Shown in pieces: positions 34,815 to 42,678 of a stretch of DNA of 44,152 bases. Both the position numbers and the translations under genes were made by a program. Location: positions 1-44,152 of the forward strand of contig CALUTY010000019.1 of NCBI GenBank assembly GCA_944323825.1. Reading direction: 5' to 3'. Numbering within the stretch: the stretch's first letter is position 1; each line of letters opens with the position of its first letter. Source of the stretch: an uncultured Bacteroidales bacterium (lineage in GTDB: Bacteria; Bacteroidota; Bacteroidia; Bacteroidales; UBA932). The notes beneath the pieces are model-generated. The model did no database searches and had not been told where the DNA came from. It worked only from the letters and a program-made list of their open reading frames with translations.

Positions 34815-35720
34815 TTATTTATCCACGCCTATCAACCATGCCGGATTGCGACGGACAAGCAGGTCTATGTCGCTTTGGGAAACCCCGACGGCTTGCAATT
34901 TTAGGATGCAATCCCTCATGCCCTCAATGGGATGCGGCATCACCGCCTGTCCCAAATCCGTGGAGATGAAACTCCGTGTCGGGTCGAGGCGGACAAATGA
35001 CGCGAACTCTTCGATGCTTTGCCGTTGGTATTGGGGCATCTTTGTTCCCTCTCCCCAAAGGCAAGGCAGGTAGCAATACTCTATATAGGCACCGAGGTCG
35101 ATGCACCGCTTGATCTGGTCGGGTGTCATTGTCCAGATGGACGAATTGGCATGGGTGACAACTACACGCTTCACGCCGACCTCTTGTGCCTTTCGGACAA
35201 GCGTGATGCTCTCTTCCGGCGAAGCATGCCCTGTGGCAAGGATAATGTCCGCTTCCGCACATATTTCCATTACTCTGACCACCTCCGGCAAGACTTGTCC
35301 GTTATCGTCCAGCACGGGAATGCCTTTTCCTTTTCGTCCTTCACTTTGATATTGGTAGGCTGCATCCAAAGTCGGCATCCAGATGCAGCGGCACAAGCCT
35401 CCGCTCGTCTCGACCGCCTTTTGCGCTGCAAACGGATTCACCCTGTCGCCATGCACCCGGTTCATGCAGAAACTGCCGAAGCACTCCGCACCCGGCAAAG
35501 CCTGACGGATGACATACGCCCGGTCGTGGCAACTGAAATCGTTGGACTTGAACATCACGGCACGATAGCCCGCCGCCATCGCGTCCTTCATAAAGCCGTA
35601 TTCATCCACCGACCGCTCCCGCGAATCCGGCCGGCAATGCAGATGGATGTCGCACACGCCTTTTAACAAACCGTCATTGGAAAACCTGTTGCCATTCTTC
35701 TGGTCTTGCAACAGATTCAT
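34815..35720 (-). CDS. amidohydrolase-like protein of the DUF6282 type
   Basis: A 301-residue metal-dependent hydrolase relative. GVCDIHLHCRPDS holds the HxH metal motif, ILATGHAS and VVVTHANSS carry further histidines, and FISTDLGQAVMPHPIEGM supplies the Asp expected near the C terminus. I believe this is the DUF6282 family, PHP- or amidohydrolase-like, with unknown substrate. No signal peptide. The ATG at 35720 (MNLLQDQKNG) is preferred over one 20 codons upstream, which would lie inside the promoter. It is the first gene of a five-gene operon running to the MBL-cupin gene, all gaps being 11-32 bases. Confidence 0.82.
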   Translation of the reverse strand: MNLLQDQKNGNRFSNDGLLKGVCDIHLHCRPDSRERSVDEYGFMKDAMAAGYRAVMFKSNDFSCHDRAYVIRQALPGAECFGSFCMNRVHGDRVNPFAAQKAVETSGGLCRCIWMPTLDAAYQYQSEGRKGKGIPVLDDNGQVLPEVVRVMEICAEADIILATGHASPEESITLVRKAQEVGVKRVVVTHANSSIWTMTPDQIKRCIDLGAYIEYCYLPCLWGEGTKMPQYQRQSIEEFASFVRLDPTRSFISTDLGQAVMPHPIEGMRDCILKLQAVGVSQSDIDLLVRRNPAWLIGVDK

Positions 35721-35737
35721 CGATTTCTTCTTTTGTG

Positions 35738-35801
35738 CAAAAGTAGCGGTATATGACGCAAAAGGGCGTACCAAATTCACGGAGGATTGTTACGGTTTTA
35801 C
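35738..35801 (-). promoter_or_regulatory. promoter and AraC-type operator of the main island operon
   Basis: On the minus strand the -7 element is TACTTTTG (35738-35745). GTAAAACCGTAA starts at 35801, exactly 56 bases before the first base of the -7 element. The second half-site GTGAATTTGGTA lies 21 bases after the first. Conserved operator positions shared with the three sister sites are 1-5, 9, 12, 20, 22, 28, 32 and 33. It drives the DUF6282, two aldo/keto reductase, acetyltransferase and MBL-cupin genes. Confidence 0.72.
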
Positions 35802-35805
35802 TGAA

Positions 35806-36302
35806 TCATGATCCGTATTTTATGGACATCCGGCGGAGATATGCATGGCTTGCATAAAATTCTTCTTCCGCGAGTGATATGTCAAGGGTTCCGGCATTTT
35901 CCTCCATATGGGAGATACTGCTTGCCCCTGGTATGGCGATGAAATCCTGAGTGCGCATCACACGCGCCGGCATGATCTGTGTGTAAGAGGCATTATGCCT
36001 GTAGGCTATCTCTTTCAGTGTCTTGTGGCTGCGCAAAGTCCTTCACCGGAGGCGTGTAGATCATGCCGGGACAGTCCATGCTGTGCGGCAGGGCCCATGT
36101 CGTCCATCCCAGGTGCTCATGCCGCATTGCCGGATTTTTCATTCCTGCTCCAATTCCACCAGAGTATGGACGGTTTCGGAGAACGGACAACGGCCTGTAT
36201 CCCCTCGCTGCGCCTTCGTCCCATCTGGTATGTTCCTTGGCCGGGCGGGCAGACATTCTGTCCGTCCCGGAAAATGATTTTTCTGTCCATGACTCCTGTC
36301 AT
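35806..36302 (-). pseudogene. broken aldo/keto reductase
   Basis: The N terminus (from the ATG at 36290, MDRKIIFRDGQNV, then GQGTYQMGRRRSE) is a recognisable aldo/keto reductase start. The middle is lost: the frame shifts into SETVHTLVELEQE, then an in-frame TGA, then KIRQCGMSTWD. A third frame gives the C-terminal part (LKEIAYRHNAS, VMRTQDFIAIPGASSISHMEENAGTLDI) ending at 35806. About 165 codons remain of the usual 270-290. The start overlaps the stop of the preceding remnant as ATGA, so both once formed an operon. Confidence 0.85.
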
Positions 36303-36437
36303 TTCAGATTCATGCGGTTAAATGTCTTTATACGGTCGAAAGGAATCTTGCAGAAGTTGTCATGCAGGTCGGCGGCAGCCGTCCGCAGAAAAAGGCCGAC
36401 AGCACAACATCGTGAATAACAGCAGTTCCCTTTTCAT
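36299..36437 (-). pseudogene. remnant of a small exported protein
   Basis: MKRELLLFTMLC at 36437 looks like the start of a signal peptide, but that frame stops after 25 codons. A shifted frame gives VGLFLRTAAADLHDNF and ends FDRIKTFNRMNLK at 36299, overlapping the aldo/keto reductase start. An internal deletion with frameshift is inferred. I cannot name the family. Confidence 0.45.
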
Positions 36438-36508
36438 GATATTGTGTCCAATTTCTTGTCACAATGCAAAGGATAAGCTGAAAATATACCTTGCAATTGT
36501 TGCAAAGT

Positions 36509-37067
36509 TCAAAACATTTGCTGATGTACTTTCCTGTATTTCCCCGGTGAAATGCCTTTTTCTTTCGTAAATACCCTCACGAAATGTGGAATGTCACCGA
36601 ATCCGGCAAGATAGCAGATTTCCGACACTGATTTCTGGGAATGCTCCAATAATCCGCAGGCCGTCTCCAGCCGGTATTGCATGACGAACCGGGAGAAGGT
36701 CATCCCTTTGCAGCGTCTGAACCAGGAACAGAATGCTGAACGGTTCATGCCCACTTCAGAGGCTATCTCATCAAGTGAAATGGGATGTACATAATGTGCC
36801 ATTACATAGGCGCTGACCTGCCGATGCGGGATTGTACTCCCAATGATGGTGCATGGAAGGAGGTATCAGGGCGACATCGCCCTCCGCAAACGGCATCAGC
36901 ATATCGCCAGCCATCCGTGTGCCTTTCCCTTGCAGCACACAGTACAATTCCCATGCATCGTGCCTGTGCAGCTTGGCTTCCAGCCGAGTATCGATACGCT
37001 GGTCGATGAAAAAGAACGAATGATTCTCCGGCTCGGGCAGCTGGTAGGGTATGGCGGCTTCTTCCAT
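36509..37067 (-). pseudogene. broken AraC-family regulator
   Basis: The first frame (from 37067) is a cupin-type sensor: FFFIDQRIDTRLEAKLHRHDAWELYCVLQGKG, given by blocks, then IPPSMHHHWEYNP. The second frame, from about 36815, gives RQVSAYVMAHYVHPISLDEIASEVGMNRSAF and FVRVFTKEKGISPGKYRK, again by blocks: an intact AraC helix-turn-helix pair. About 95 residues between sensor and DNA-binding domain are missing and the frame shifts at the junction. The DNA-binding half could still be made only if a start inside it (for example the ATG at 36802) is used. It is divergent from the nitroreductase gene. Confidence 0.85.
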
Positions 37068-37120
37068 CTACTCAAATTTCAGTATTTGCAAATATGCGAC
37101 AATTATTTGAAACTATAAGG

Positions 37121-37128
37121 CAAATATA
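37121..37128 (-). promoter_or_regulatory. -7 element of the broken araC gene
   Basis: TATATTTG on the minus strand lies 53 bases before the start. No clear -33 element. The GTAAA operator found at four other island promoters is not present at the equivalent distance. Confidence 0.55.
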
Positions 37129-37158
37129 GAACAATAAAGCGTACTGCCTTTGCAATGA

Positions 37159-37761
37159 CAACGGCGTACATACCGCGACTTTTCTGGCCGTGAAGTAAAC
37201 GACGGGATCTTGAGAAAGGTCATCGGTGCGGCATTCAAGGCACCGACCAACGACCATCTGCGCCAGCTGGAGTTTGTAGTGGTGAGAGGACATGAGAATA
37301 TCGCCAAGGTCATTGCGCCGCTGGCAAAGAATATGGCCGCGTTCAGGGAGCTGGTCGCAGAAGTGGATGAATCTGGGGACAAGGACAAGATGGCGATGTT
37401 TGCCGATGCTCTGCCCAAGCAGCAGAAGATGCTGATGGAAAGCGGCCTGCTTATCATCCCGTTCTTCCGCCAGCTCACCTGTCCGTTGCTTCAGCCGACG
37501 GAGCAGAGTTCGCTCAACTGTTTCGCCTCAGCGTGGTGTGCACTGGAGAACATGCTGCTTGCCGCCACCGACGAAGGGCTGGGCGCCGTGTTCCATATCC
37601 CAGTAGGAGACGAGGCCGGGAAAATAAAGGAAATCGTCCATGCCCCCGAAGGCTATGAGTTCATATGCCTGCTCACATTGGGCTATCCTGCTGAGAATGC
37701 TTTCCTTCCCGGGCAGAAAGTCATTAAGGTAGAAGACAGGATACATCTGAACGGGTGGTGA
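37159..37761 (+). pseudogene. nitroreductase-family protein with a damaged 5' end
   Basis: The frame reads QRRTYRDFSGREVNDGILRKVIGAAFKAPTNDHLRQ (by blocks) from 37159, exactly the N-terminal FMN-binding part of a nitroreductase. The codon before it is TGA, and no ATG lies in frame ahead of the conserved part. The first possible start is a TTG at 37210, which would remove RRTYRDF. The rest is intact: SALNCFASAW-like SSLNCFASAWCALENMLLAATDEGLGAVFHIP and CLLTLGYPAE. About 10-15 residues and the start codon seem to be lost. Active members reduce nitro compounds or quinones with NAD(P)H. It ends 4 bases from the convergent DUF1349 gene. Confidence 0.7.
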
Positions 37762-37765
37762 GTTG

Positions 37766-38452
37766 TCATCTTCTTCCTTTGGCCGGTTCAACAGGCTCCG
37801 CACTGTTTTTCTTCAGCCATTCCATCCTTCGCTGGTCAGGCAGATGCTTGATGGAGAAGTTTTCAAATCTGGCATTAAAGCCATTGCCGTCTGGGCAGGC
37901 CCCCATAATCCCTACCATAACCGGACAGTTGTCCTGCATCCAGGCGTTGCGCATCATTGTATATTCCTTGTCATCAAAGGAATAGAAAATTTCCACGGCG
38001 TCCAGCCGGCGCACAGCCTTTATCCATACAAAAGGTACGGGATTCTCCAGCGGTATGATACTCCAGTCGCTCGTGCCGTGGGTTACGACAGTGCTGAGAT
38101 TGTACTTTCCGTCCACGAACTCAATGCCTGCCTTTATATAGTTTTCGTGATCTATCCGCAGCATCAGTCCCGACTGGTCGAACCGGGTCCTATAGTCGCC
38201 GGATATTTTCACTTTAACCTCGAATTCCCCTCCGCGCAGGGTATAAAGGAACGGGGCGTCATCCACGGTAAACCCATAATGCGATATCCGCCAGTAATCA
38301 GTCTGCGGAGTGACATGCATCGAGAGAGAGTTGTCTTCTATTTTCCATTGTTCCGGTTCGTTGAACCACTGCATTTTTTCTAATGACTGTGCCATGGCCG
38401 TAAACGAAACGGCAATCATCAATACGCTTGATAGGATTTTTCTCATTTCCAT
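37766..38452 (-). CDS. secreted DUF1349-type concanavalin-like protein
   Basis: A 228-residue protein has a Sec signal (ILSSVLMIAVSFTAMAQ). The body (MQWFNEPEQWKIEDNSL, DYWRISHYGF, FEVKVKISGDYRTRFDQSGLMLR, by blocks) is a beta-sandwich of the DUF1349 family, related to concanavalin-like lectins and glucanases, including yeast Ree1. Enzyme activity is not established. The ATG at 38452 begins the signal peptide; the frame stays open 24 codons upstream across the promoter. It is divergent from the LuxR-type regulator, which may control it. Confidence 0.85.
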   Translation of the reverse strand: MEMRKILSSVLMIAVSFTAMAQSLEKMQWFNEPEQWKIEDNSLSMHVTPQTDYWRISHYGFTVDDAPFLYTLRGGEFEVKVKISGDYRTRFDQSGLMLRIDHENYIKAGIEFVDGKYNLSTVVTHGTSDWSIIPLENPVPFVWIKAVRRLDAVEIFYSFDDKEYTMMRNAWMQDNCPVMVGIMGACPDGNGFNARFENFSIKHLPDQRRMEWLKKNSAEPVEPAKGRR

Positions 38453-38493
38453 ATGCCTTTGATATGAATAACCATTGCTTTTAATTACTTTTG

Positions 38494-38501
38494 CAAAGGT
38501 A
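38494..38501 (-). promoter_or_regulatory. -7 element of the DUF1349 gene
   Basis: TACCTTTG on the minus strand is a full -7 match 42 bases before the start codon. ATTG 20 bases upstream (38522-38525 region) is a weak -33 element. Confidence 0.65.
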
Positions 38502-38556
38502 AGACATTGGCATATACTGTACAATGATTATAAATAACCATTTTTGTCCCCGTCGG

Positions 38557-39312
38557 ATGAACACCATAGACATATTGAACAAAGAATTCTCCGGGCAGGA
38601 TTTTGCCGAAGGGCAGCCGTATGCTGAGATGCTGTACAGATATAAGGACTTGGCCTGCAGCTATGCACGGATAGAAAATGCCATTGCCGTGTTAAGTGAT
38701 TTGCGCACCGGTTCAAGTTACATCTATTACGGCGGTTTTTCGCGGACATTGGGAATAGACAAAGGCGGAAAGGAGGATGAATTGTCTTCTATCTGGGAGG
38801 AGGAAATCTTTCGTCTCATCCATCCGGATGATTTGTCGGCCAAGCATTTGCAGGAACTCCGCTTTTTCCATTTCATGAAGCGCCGGCCCAAGAGGGAACG
38901 CACGGATTATTATCTGGCAAGCAAACTGCGGATGAAAAACTCCACTGGTGATTATGTCCCGGTATTGCACCGGATGTTTTATATTCAGGTCCCATGCGGA
39001 GACATCTTCTGGCTTGCCCTGTGTCTTTACGGGCCTCTGCCATTTGGCATTCCCGGCCAGTGCATGGTAATAAATTCCGTCAACGGAAATGTCACAGAGT
39101 TGGAGAAACAGGACAGCAGCCGGATTCTGTCCGTCAGGGAGAGGCAGGTATTGGACCTTATAGACAAGGGGCAGACCAGCAAAGGCATAGCAGAAACGCT
39201 ATCCATCAGCATTCATACTGTCAACCGGCACCGGCAGGAGATTTTGGGCAAGCTGCAGGTGAAGAACTCCATTGCGGCCTGCCGTGTGGCAAAAGACCTG
39301 AAGTTGATCTGA
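38557..39312 (+). CDS. LuxR-family transcriptional regulator
   Basis: A 251-residue protein (262 if the ATG at 38524 is used). The N-terminal 170 residues resemble the PAS-like sensor part of Bacteroidota LuxR-type proteins (YIYYGGFSRTLGI, then IFRLIHPDDL), with no recognisable ligand motif. The C-terminal 65 residues are a LuxR/NarL helix-turn-helix: LSVRERQVLDLIDKGQTSKGIAETLSISIHTVNRHRQ, given by blocks. There is no receiver domain, so it is not a standard response regulator. It is divergent from the DUF1349 gene and upstream of the CMD-cupin gene. Confidence 0.85.
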   Translation: MNTIDILNKEFSGQDFAEGQPYAEMLYRYKDLACSYARIENAIAVLSDLRTGSSYIYYGGFSRTLGIDKGGKEDELSSIWEEEIFRLIHPDDLSAKHLQELRFFHFMKRRPKRERTDYYLASKLRMKNSTGDYVPVLHRMFYIQVPCGDIFWLALCLYGPLPFGIPGQCMVINSVNGNVTELEKQDSSRILSVRERQVLDLIDKGQTSKGIAETLSISIHTVNRHRQEILGKLQVKNSIAACRVAKDLKLI

Positions 39313-39548
39313 TGCATATGCCATGTCGGGACGGCAGGCATGGAAGCGCAAACGGTGGACTTGCGAATGTCATGCCATGATCTGGTCTCCTGTCTTCTGT
39401 CATTCCCGTCACGAGATAGCCGCTGATTTCGATACTGCCGATCATATCCGTCTATTTCAATATGCCGGACATGATTCTGTCCATATTTTCCCGGAATGAA
39501 GGCGGCCGGATGCTTTTGAGGACGGTAACGGAATATTGCGGGGAATCA
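39313..39548. other. intergenic stretch without a recognisable gene
   Basis: Between the LuxR-type gene and the operator at 39549 I see no conserved protein, RNA structure or terminator. A 73-codon minus-strand frame across 39452-39673 has no recognisable content and would cover the CMD-cupin promoter, so it is not called. Confidence 0.4.
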
Positions 39549-39612
39549 GTAAATCTGTTATAAATATCAGTTATCTGTCTACTGTGAGAACCGGGGATTT
39601 CATCTAATTTTG
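39549..39612 (+). promoter_or_regulatory. promoter and AraC-type operator of the CMD-cupin gene
   Basis: The -7 element TAATTTTG is at 39605-39612. CAGTAAATCTGTTA places its G at 39549, again exactly 56 bases before the first base of the -7 element. The second half-site, 21 bases later, reads GTTATCTGTCTA. It is the most diverged of the four sister sites but keeps positions 1-5, 9, 12, 20, 22, 28, 32 and 33. The start codon lies 49 bases downstream of the -7 element. Confidence 0.65.
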
Positions 39613-39660
39613 CAACAGGACATTGATTGGCACATACAGACATTTTTAACATTTCAGGAT

Positions 39661-40485
39661 ATGAAAAAGTCATTGTTTTTGTTATTGGCCATTTTGGCCG
39701 CTAATGTTCAATATGCTATGTCACAGGAAAAGATTACACAGACAGCAGGTCATGTGCAGCTCGGGGAATTTGCCCCTAAGTTTGCGGAATTGAATGATGA
39801 TGTCCTTTTCGGAGAGGTTTGGAACCGTCCGGGGCTCAGCCCGCACGACCGCAGCATGGTCACGGTGGCCGCATTGATAGGCAAGGGCATCATTGACTCT
39901 TCGCTTGCTCATCACCTTGAATTTGCAAAACAGAACGGTGTCACCCGTACGGAGATTTCGGAAATGCTGACACATATCGCCTTCTATGCAGGATGGCCTA
40001 ATGCGTGGGGTGCATTCCGTCTGGCCAAGGATGTGTGGGCAGAGGACGGCGTTTCCGATGACAACGGGAAATCCGTTTTCCAGCAGGAAATGATATTCCC
40101 GATAGGAGAGCCGAATACTGCATATGCGCAGTATTTCATCGGCAACAGTTATCTTGCCCGCATTTCAGAAGATCAGATCCAGTTTTCGAATGTCACATTC
40201 GAGCCTCGCTGCCGCAACAACTGGCATATCCATCACGCCACGAAGGGCGGTGGACAGATGCTTGTGTGTGTGGCAGGGCGCGGATGGTATCAGGAAGAAG
40301 GCAAGCCTGCAGTGCAGATGCTTCCGGGAGATGTCATCCATATCCCGGCAAATGTAAAGCATTGGCATGGCGCGGCTGCTGACAGCTGGTTCGCGCATCT
40401 CGCCTTTGAGATACCGGGCGAAAATGCATCCAACGAATGGCTTGAACCGGTGAGCGACAAGGAGTATGACAAACTGGGGAAATGA
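39661..40485 (+). CDS. exported carboxymuconolactone decarboxylase-like protein fused to a cupin
   Basis: A 274-residue protein has a Sec signal (SLFLLLAILAANVQYAMSQ). Residues about 30-140 are an AhpD/CMD-type helical domain (FGEVWNRPGLSPHDRSMVTVAAL, by blocks, then LEFAKQNGVTRTEISEMLTH and AFYAGWPNAWGAF) without the CxxC of AhpD peroxidoreductases. A cupin follows at about 175-255: NNWHIHHATKGGGQMLVCV, GRGWYQEEGKP and VKHWHGAAADSWFAHL. The cupin closely resembles that of the MBL-cupin protein at 30437. CMD-cupin fusions are known; the substrate is not. It has its own promoter, island operator and terminator, so it is monocistronic. Confidence 0.9.
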   Translation: MKKSLFLLLAILAANVQYAMSQEKITQTAGHVQLGEFAPKFAELNDDVLFGEVWNRPGLSPHDRSMVTVAALIGKGIIDSSLAHHLEFAKQNGVTRTEISEMLTHIAFYAGWPNAWGAFRLAKDVWAEDGVSDDNGKSVFQQEMIFPIGEPNTAYAQYFIGNSYLARISEDQIQFSNVTFEPRCRNNWHIHHATKGGGQMLVCVAGRGWYQEEGKPAVQMLPGDVIHIPANVKHWHGAAADSWFAHLAFEIPGENASNEWLEPVSDKEYDKLGK

Positions 40486-40512
40486 TGCCGGGTGATGTCT
40501 GCCGTTGACGAG

Positions 40513-40547
40513 AATCCTTCCTGACGTATGCACAGGGAGGATTTTTT
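40513..40547 (+). terminator. terminator after the CMD-cupin gene
   Basis: AATCCTTCCTG (40513-40523) pairs with CAGGGAGGATT (40533-40543), followed by TTTT. It lies 28 bases after the stop codon. Confidence 0.85.
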
Positions 40548-40795
40548 GCAAATTCGATATGAGAATAGGAATAAATTGGAAATGAGCTGCCTATAAGTTC
40601 CCCTCAAACAAAGAGCGGGGTAATGACTTGGCGGCAGTCGCAAATTCTGTGATATGCTGTGTGTTTCTGTCTGACGACTCTGTGCAAAGGCTCACAAAAA
40701 ATCAAAGCGAGAAACACTAATACAATTCTGATGTGCTGATATCTGTCGGAATTGAGTGTAGAATTGAGCCGATATTTTCGTCAAGGAAAATCAAA
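40548..40795. other. AT-rich intergenic stretch, possible gene debris
   Basis: No intact gene or RNA is visible. On the minus strand a frame reading MTDLIFLDENIGSIL follows directly after the end of the PPOX chimera in another frame. It may be debris of the gene that supplied the macro-domain fragment, but I cannot recognise it. Confidence 0.35.
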
Positions 40796-41344
40796 TCAGT
40801 CATTCTGTCTTGTGCATTGGGATAGTTCCAACAAAAGCGTATTGTCTTCGCATTCTTGCTTTGGCGTGGGTTTGCCGTCACGCACAGTCGGACCGACCGT
40901 GTGCAGCACATACCGTGCAGGCAGGTTATATTCATAATGTTCGAGAATGGGAGGTGTCGGGGCCAGGTCGTAATAGTCCAGCCTGTCCACAGCCATCCGG
41001 AAATACACCATGTCGGTATATTGTCTGTACAGGCGCTGCAGGACAGGATTGGTGTCATAGATTTCGCGTGCCACCTCGTCAGATACGTCAAACATGGCAC
41101 GTCCGGTCACCCGCACGGAGATGTTGCCGTCCATGGCAAGCAACTCGATGTTGGGGTTTTCTTGCAGTTGCCGATATACTTCCTTGCGCTGGGAAGTGGC
41201 GAAGTAGAGCGTATGCCCTTCCTGCTTCATGATTTGGAACACCCGGATTTTGGGCTTGTCTTGTTCCACGGTGGCAAACGCCACATCCTTATGGCTGCTT
41301 AAGAAATCAAATGCCTTTTCCATCATTGAAATTCGTTTATCCAT
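40796..41344 (-). CDS. PPOX-family (pyridoxamine phosphate oxidase-like) protein with a chimeric macro-domain tail
   Basis: Residues 1 to about 137 form a complete split-barrel flavin-binding protein of the pyridoxamine 5'-phosphate oxidase-like family (FDFLSSHKDVAFATVEQDKP, KIRVFQIMKQEGHTLYFATS, LDYYDLAPTPPILEHYEY). Such proteins normally end there. The frame instead runs on with NLPARYVLHTVGPTVRDGKP, which is the core of an ADP-ribose-binding macro domain, then about 20 unrelated residues to the stop. The chimera looks like the product of a deletion that fused two genes. The PPOX part may still fold. It is 71 bases downstream of the MBL remnant on the same strand. Confidence 0.8.
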   Translation of the reverse strand: MDKRISMMEKAFDFLSSHKDVAFATVEQDKPKIRVFQIMKQEGHTLYFATSQRKEVYRQLQENPNIELLAMDGNISVRVTGRAMFDVSDEVAREIYDTNPVLQRLYRQYTDMVYFRMAVDRLDYYDLAPTPPILEHYEYNLPARYVLHTVGPTVRDGKPTPKQECEDNTLLLELSQCTRQND

Positions 41345-41415
41345 TGCTTGAAAAGACTTCGGACGGAGCTTGAAGTCACACCGTCCGAAGCGTCATTGCC
41401 CAGTATGCCTTGCTC

Positions 41416-42110
41416 TTATTTATAGAGTGCCTTGCCCAAATCTTCTAATCCGGCTTCTCCGGGCAATCCCGGATAGGCTTGTTTCATGGCATCCACGAAA
41501 GCCTGTGCCGTCTTGCCGGCCGCAAGCAGCTCTTTCATCTTTTTCAGGTAAGCGATTTTGAACTCTACCGCATCACGCGTGGCCGCGCCACCATGTCCGC
41601 CGATGAATAGCGTTGCGCCCGAAGCCAATGAGTTTTCAGCCTCTGCTATTTCTGCGTCAATGGCTGACGGAGAAGATACCTGCAAGTGACTGGCGTGTGC
41701 CTTGGCCGGAGTCCAATGGGTGTAATAAGCCTTTCCGCCAATCAGAATGCTGGCTGCAGGAAAGTCACTCGATGCGCCGTGAAGGAACTCAAATGTCACG
41801 CCTGCCCATGTCTGTGTGCTGCCGAAAGGCACTTCGGTAACGGTCCCTGTAGGTATTTCAGTCATTGTGTCGCCCCACATCTGCTCGAAGCCTTTCATCA
41901 TGCCGCCATAGATGGGGCCTTTGGAGAATGCCTCCATGCCTTCAACCATAATTTGGTCATGATTGCCGGTTCCTCCCACATGGTAGTCGGAGATGATTTT
42001 CACGACAGGCTTGCCCAATTTCTCAATGTAGCTGTTAAACTCTGCCCTTTTGTCTGTGCCATAACTGTAATTGTCAAGAGATTGAACAAAATAAACAATA
42101 CCTTTCTCAT
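41416..42110 (-). pseudogene. frameshifted and truncated exported metallo-beta-lactamase-fold protein
   Basis: The ATG at 42110 starts a good Sec signal (VLFILFNLLTITVMAQ), but this frame stops after 36 codons. The body lies in another frame: AEFNSYIEKLGKPVVKIISDYHVGGTGNHDQ (by blocks), GKAYYTHWTPAKAH, LFIGGHGGAATRD, ending at 41416. That is the C-terminal two thirds of an MBL-type protein; the usual N-terminal strands are missing. One deletion with frameshift just after the signal peptide is inferred. The only start in the body frame would be the TTG at 42018. Confidence 0.75.
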
Positions 42111-42165
42111 CGTTTTCTGAATTTTATTGTTGCTTACTAAAAGTATCTTTGTCTCTTTTGCGCTG

Positions 42166-42173
42166 CAAAATTA
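42166..42173 (-). promoter_or_regulatory. -7 element of the MBL-PPOX transcript
   Basis: TAATTTTG on the minus strand, with CTTG at 42194-42197 20 bases upstream as an imperfect -33 element. It lies 56 bases before the signal-peptide start at 42110. Confidence 0.6.
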
Positions 42174-42219
42174 GAACGGAATTTTTAACGCTGCAAGTAG
42201 GCACTTGAACATCAGATGC

Positions 42220-42233
42220 TTACTGTTAAGTAA
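42220..42233. promoter_or_regulatory. palindrome, candidate HxlR operator
   Basis: TTACT-GTTA-AGTAA is a perfect inverted repeat of five bases around a four-base centre. It lies in the divergent region between the MBL remnant and the broken hxlR-type gene. TACT/AGTA half-sites are the kind bound by HxlR relatives such as YodB, although with a longer spacer there. Being an operator is an inference. Confidence 0.5.
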
Positions 42234-42342
42234 CCATTGTTGTGTATGAGCAGCTTACAGACAAAAATATTTTGAAAAAGGTTTCTTGCAGCCTGAAGGA
42301 AATTTGATAGCCTTTATATGGTGATTTGATGAACATGGTTTT

Positions 42343-42678
42343 ATGGATAAAGCAATGATGGAAAATGCGGTATTCCCGGATTGTCCGATTCGGAATATTT
42401 TAGCCAAACTCTGTGTCAAGTGGGCGTTTTGGGCCATATATATGCTGAATAAGGCAGACAAGGAAACGGTATGTTTCAAAAAGGTACAGTGCGGAATACC
42501 GGGCATATGACAAAAAAAGCTGACTGTGTCTCTGCACACATTGGAAGATGACGGATATGTCACACGCACCGCATGTCCCGAAGTTCCTCCAAGGGTCGAA
42601 TATGCACTGACAGAACGAGCTCGCTCTTTATTACCGCATATCAATGCCCTGATGGAATGGGCTTTGGAAAACAGAACG
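42343..42678 (+). pseudogene. HxlR-family regulator with a premature stop codon
   Basis: From the ATG at 42343 the frame reads NAVFPDCPIRNILAKLCVKW, then AIYMLNKADKET, the winged-helix start of an HxlR protein with its conserved Cys. Codon 56 is TGA (42508-42510), where relatives have Ser in ISQKMLT. The same frame goes on correctly with LTVSLHTLEDDGYVTRT, EVPPRVEYALTERARSLLPHI and ALENR. A single C to G change in TCA would explain the stop. After ALENR the frame drifts into unrelated sequence to 42969. HxlR proteins often sense quinones or aldehydes through the N-terminal Cys. Confidence 0.85.

Noticed and set aside
36471..36529. Possible further copy of the GTAAA operator upstream of the small-protein/AKR remnants (GTACATCAGCAA)
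   Set aside because: The -7 element there has a three-base spacer, the box keeps only part of the conserved positions, and it lies inside the araC remnant's coding sequence.
39452..39673. 73-codon minus-strand frame between the LuxR and CMD-cupin genes
   Set aside because: It covers the CMD-cupin promoter and start and contains no recognisable motif.
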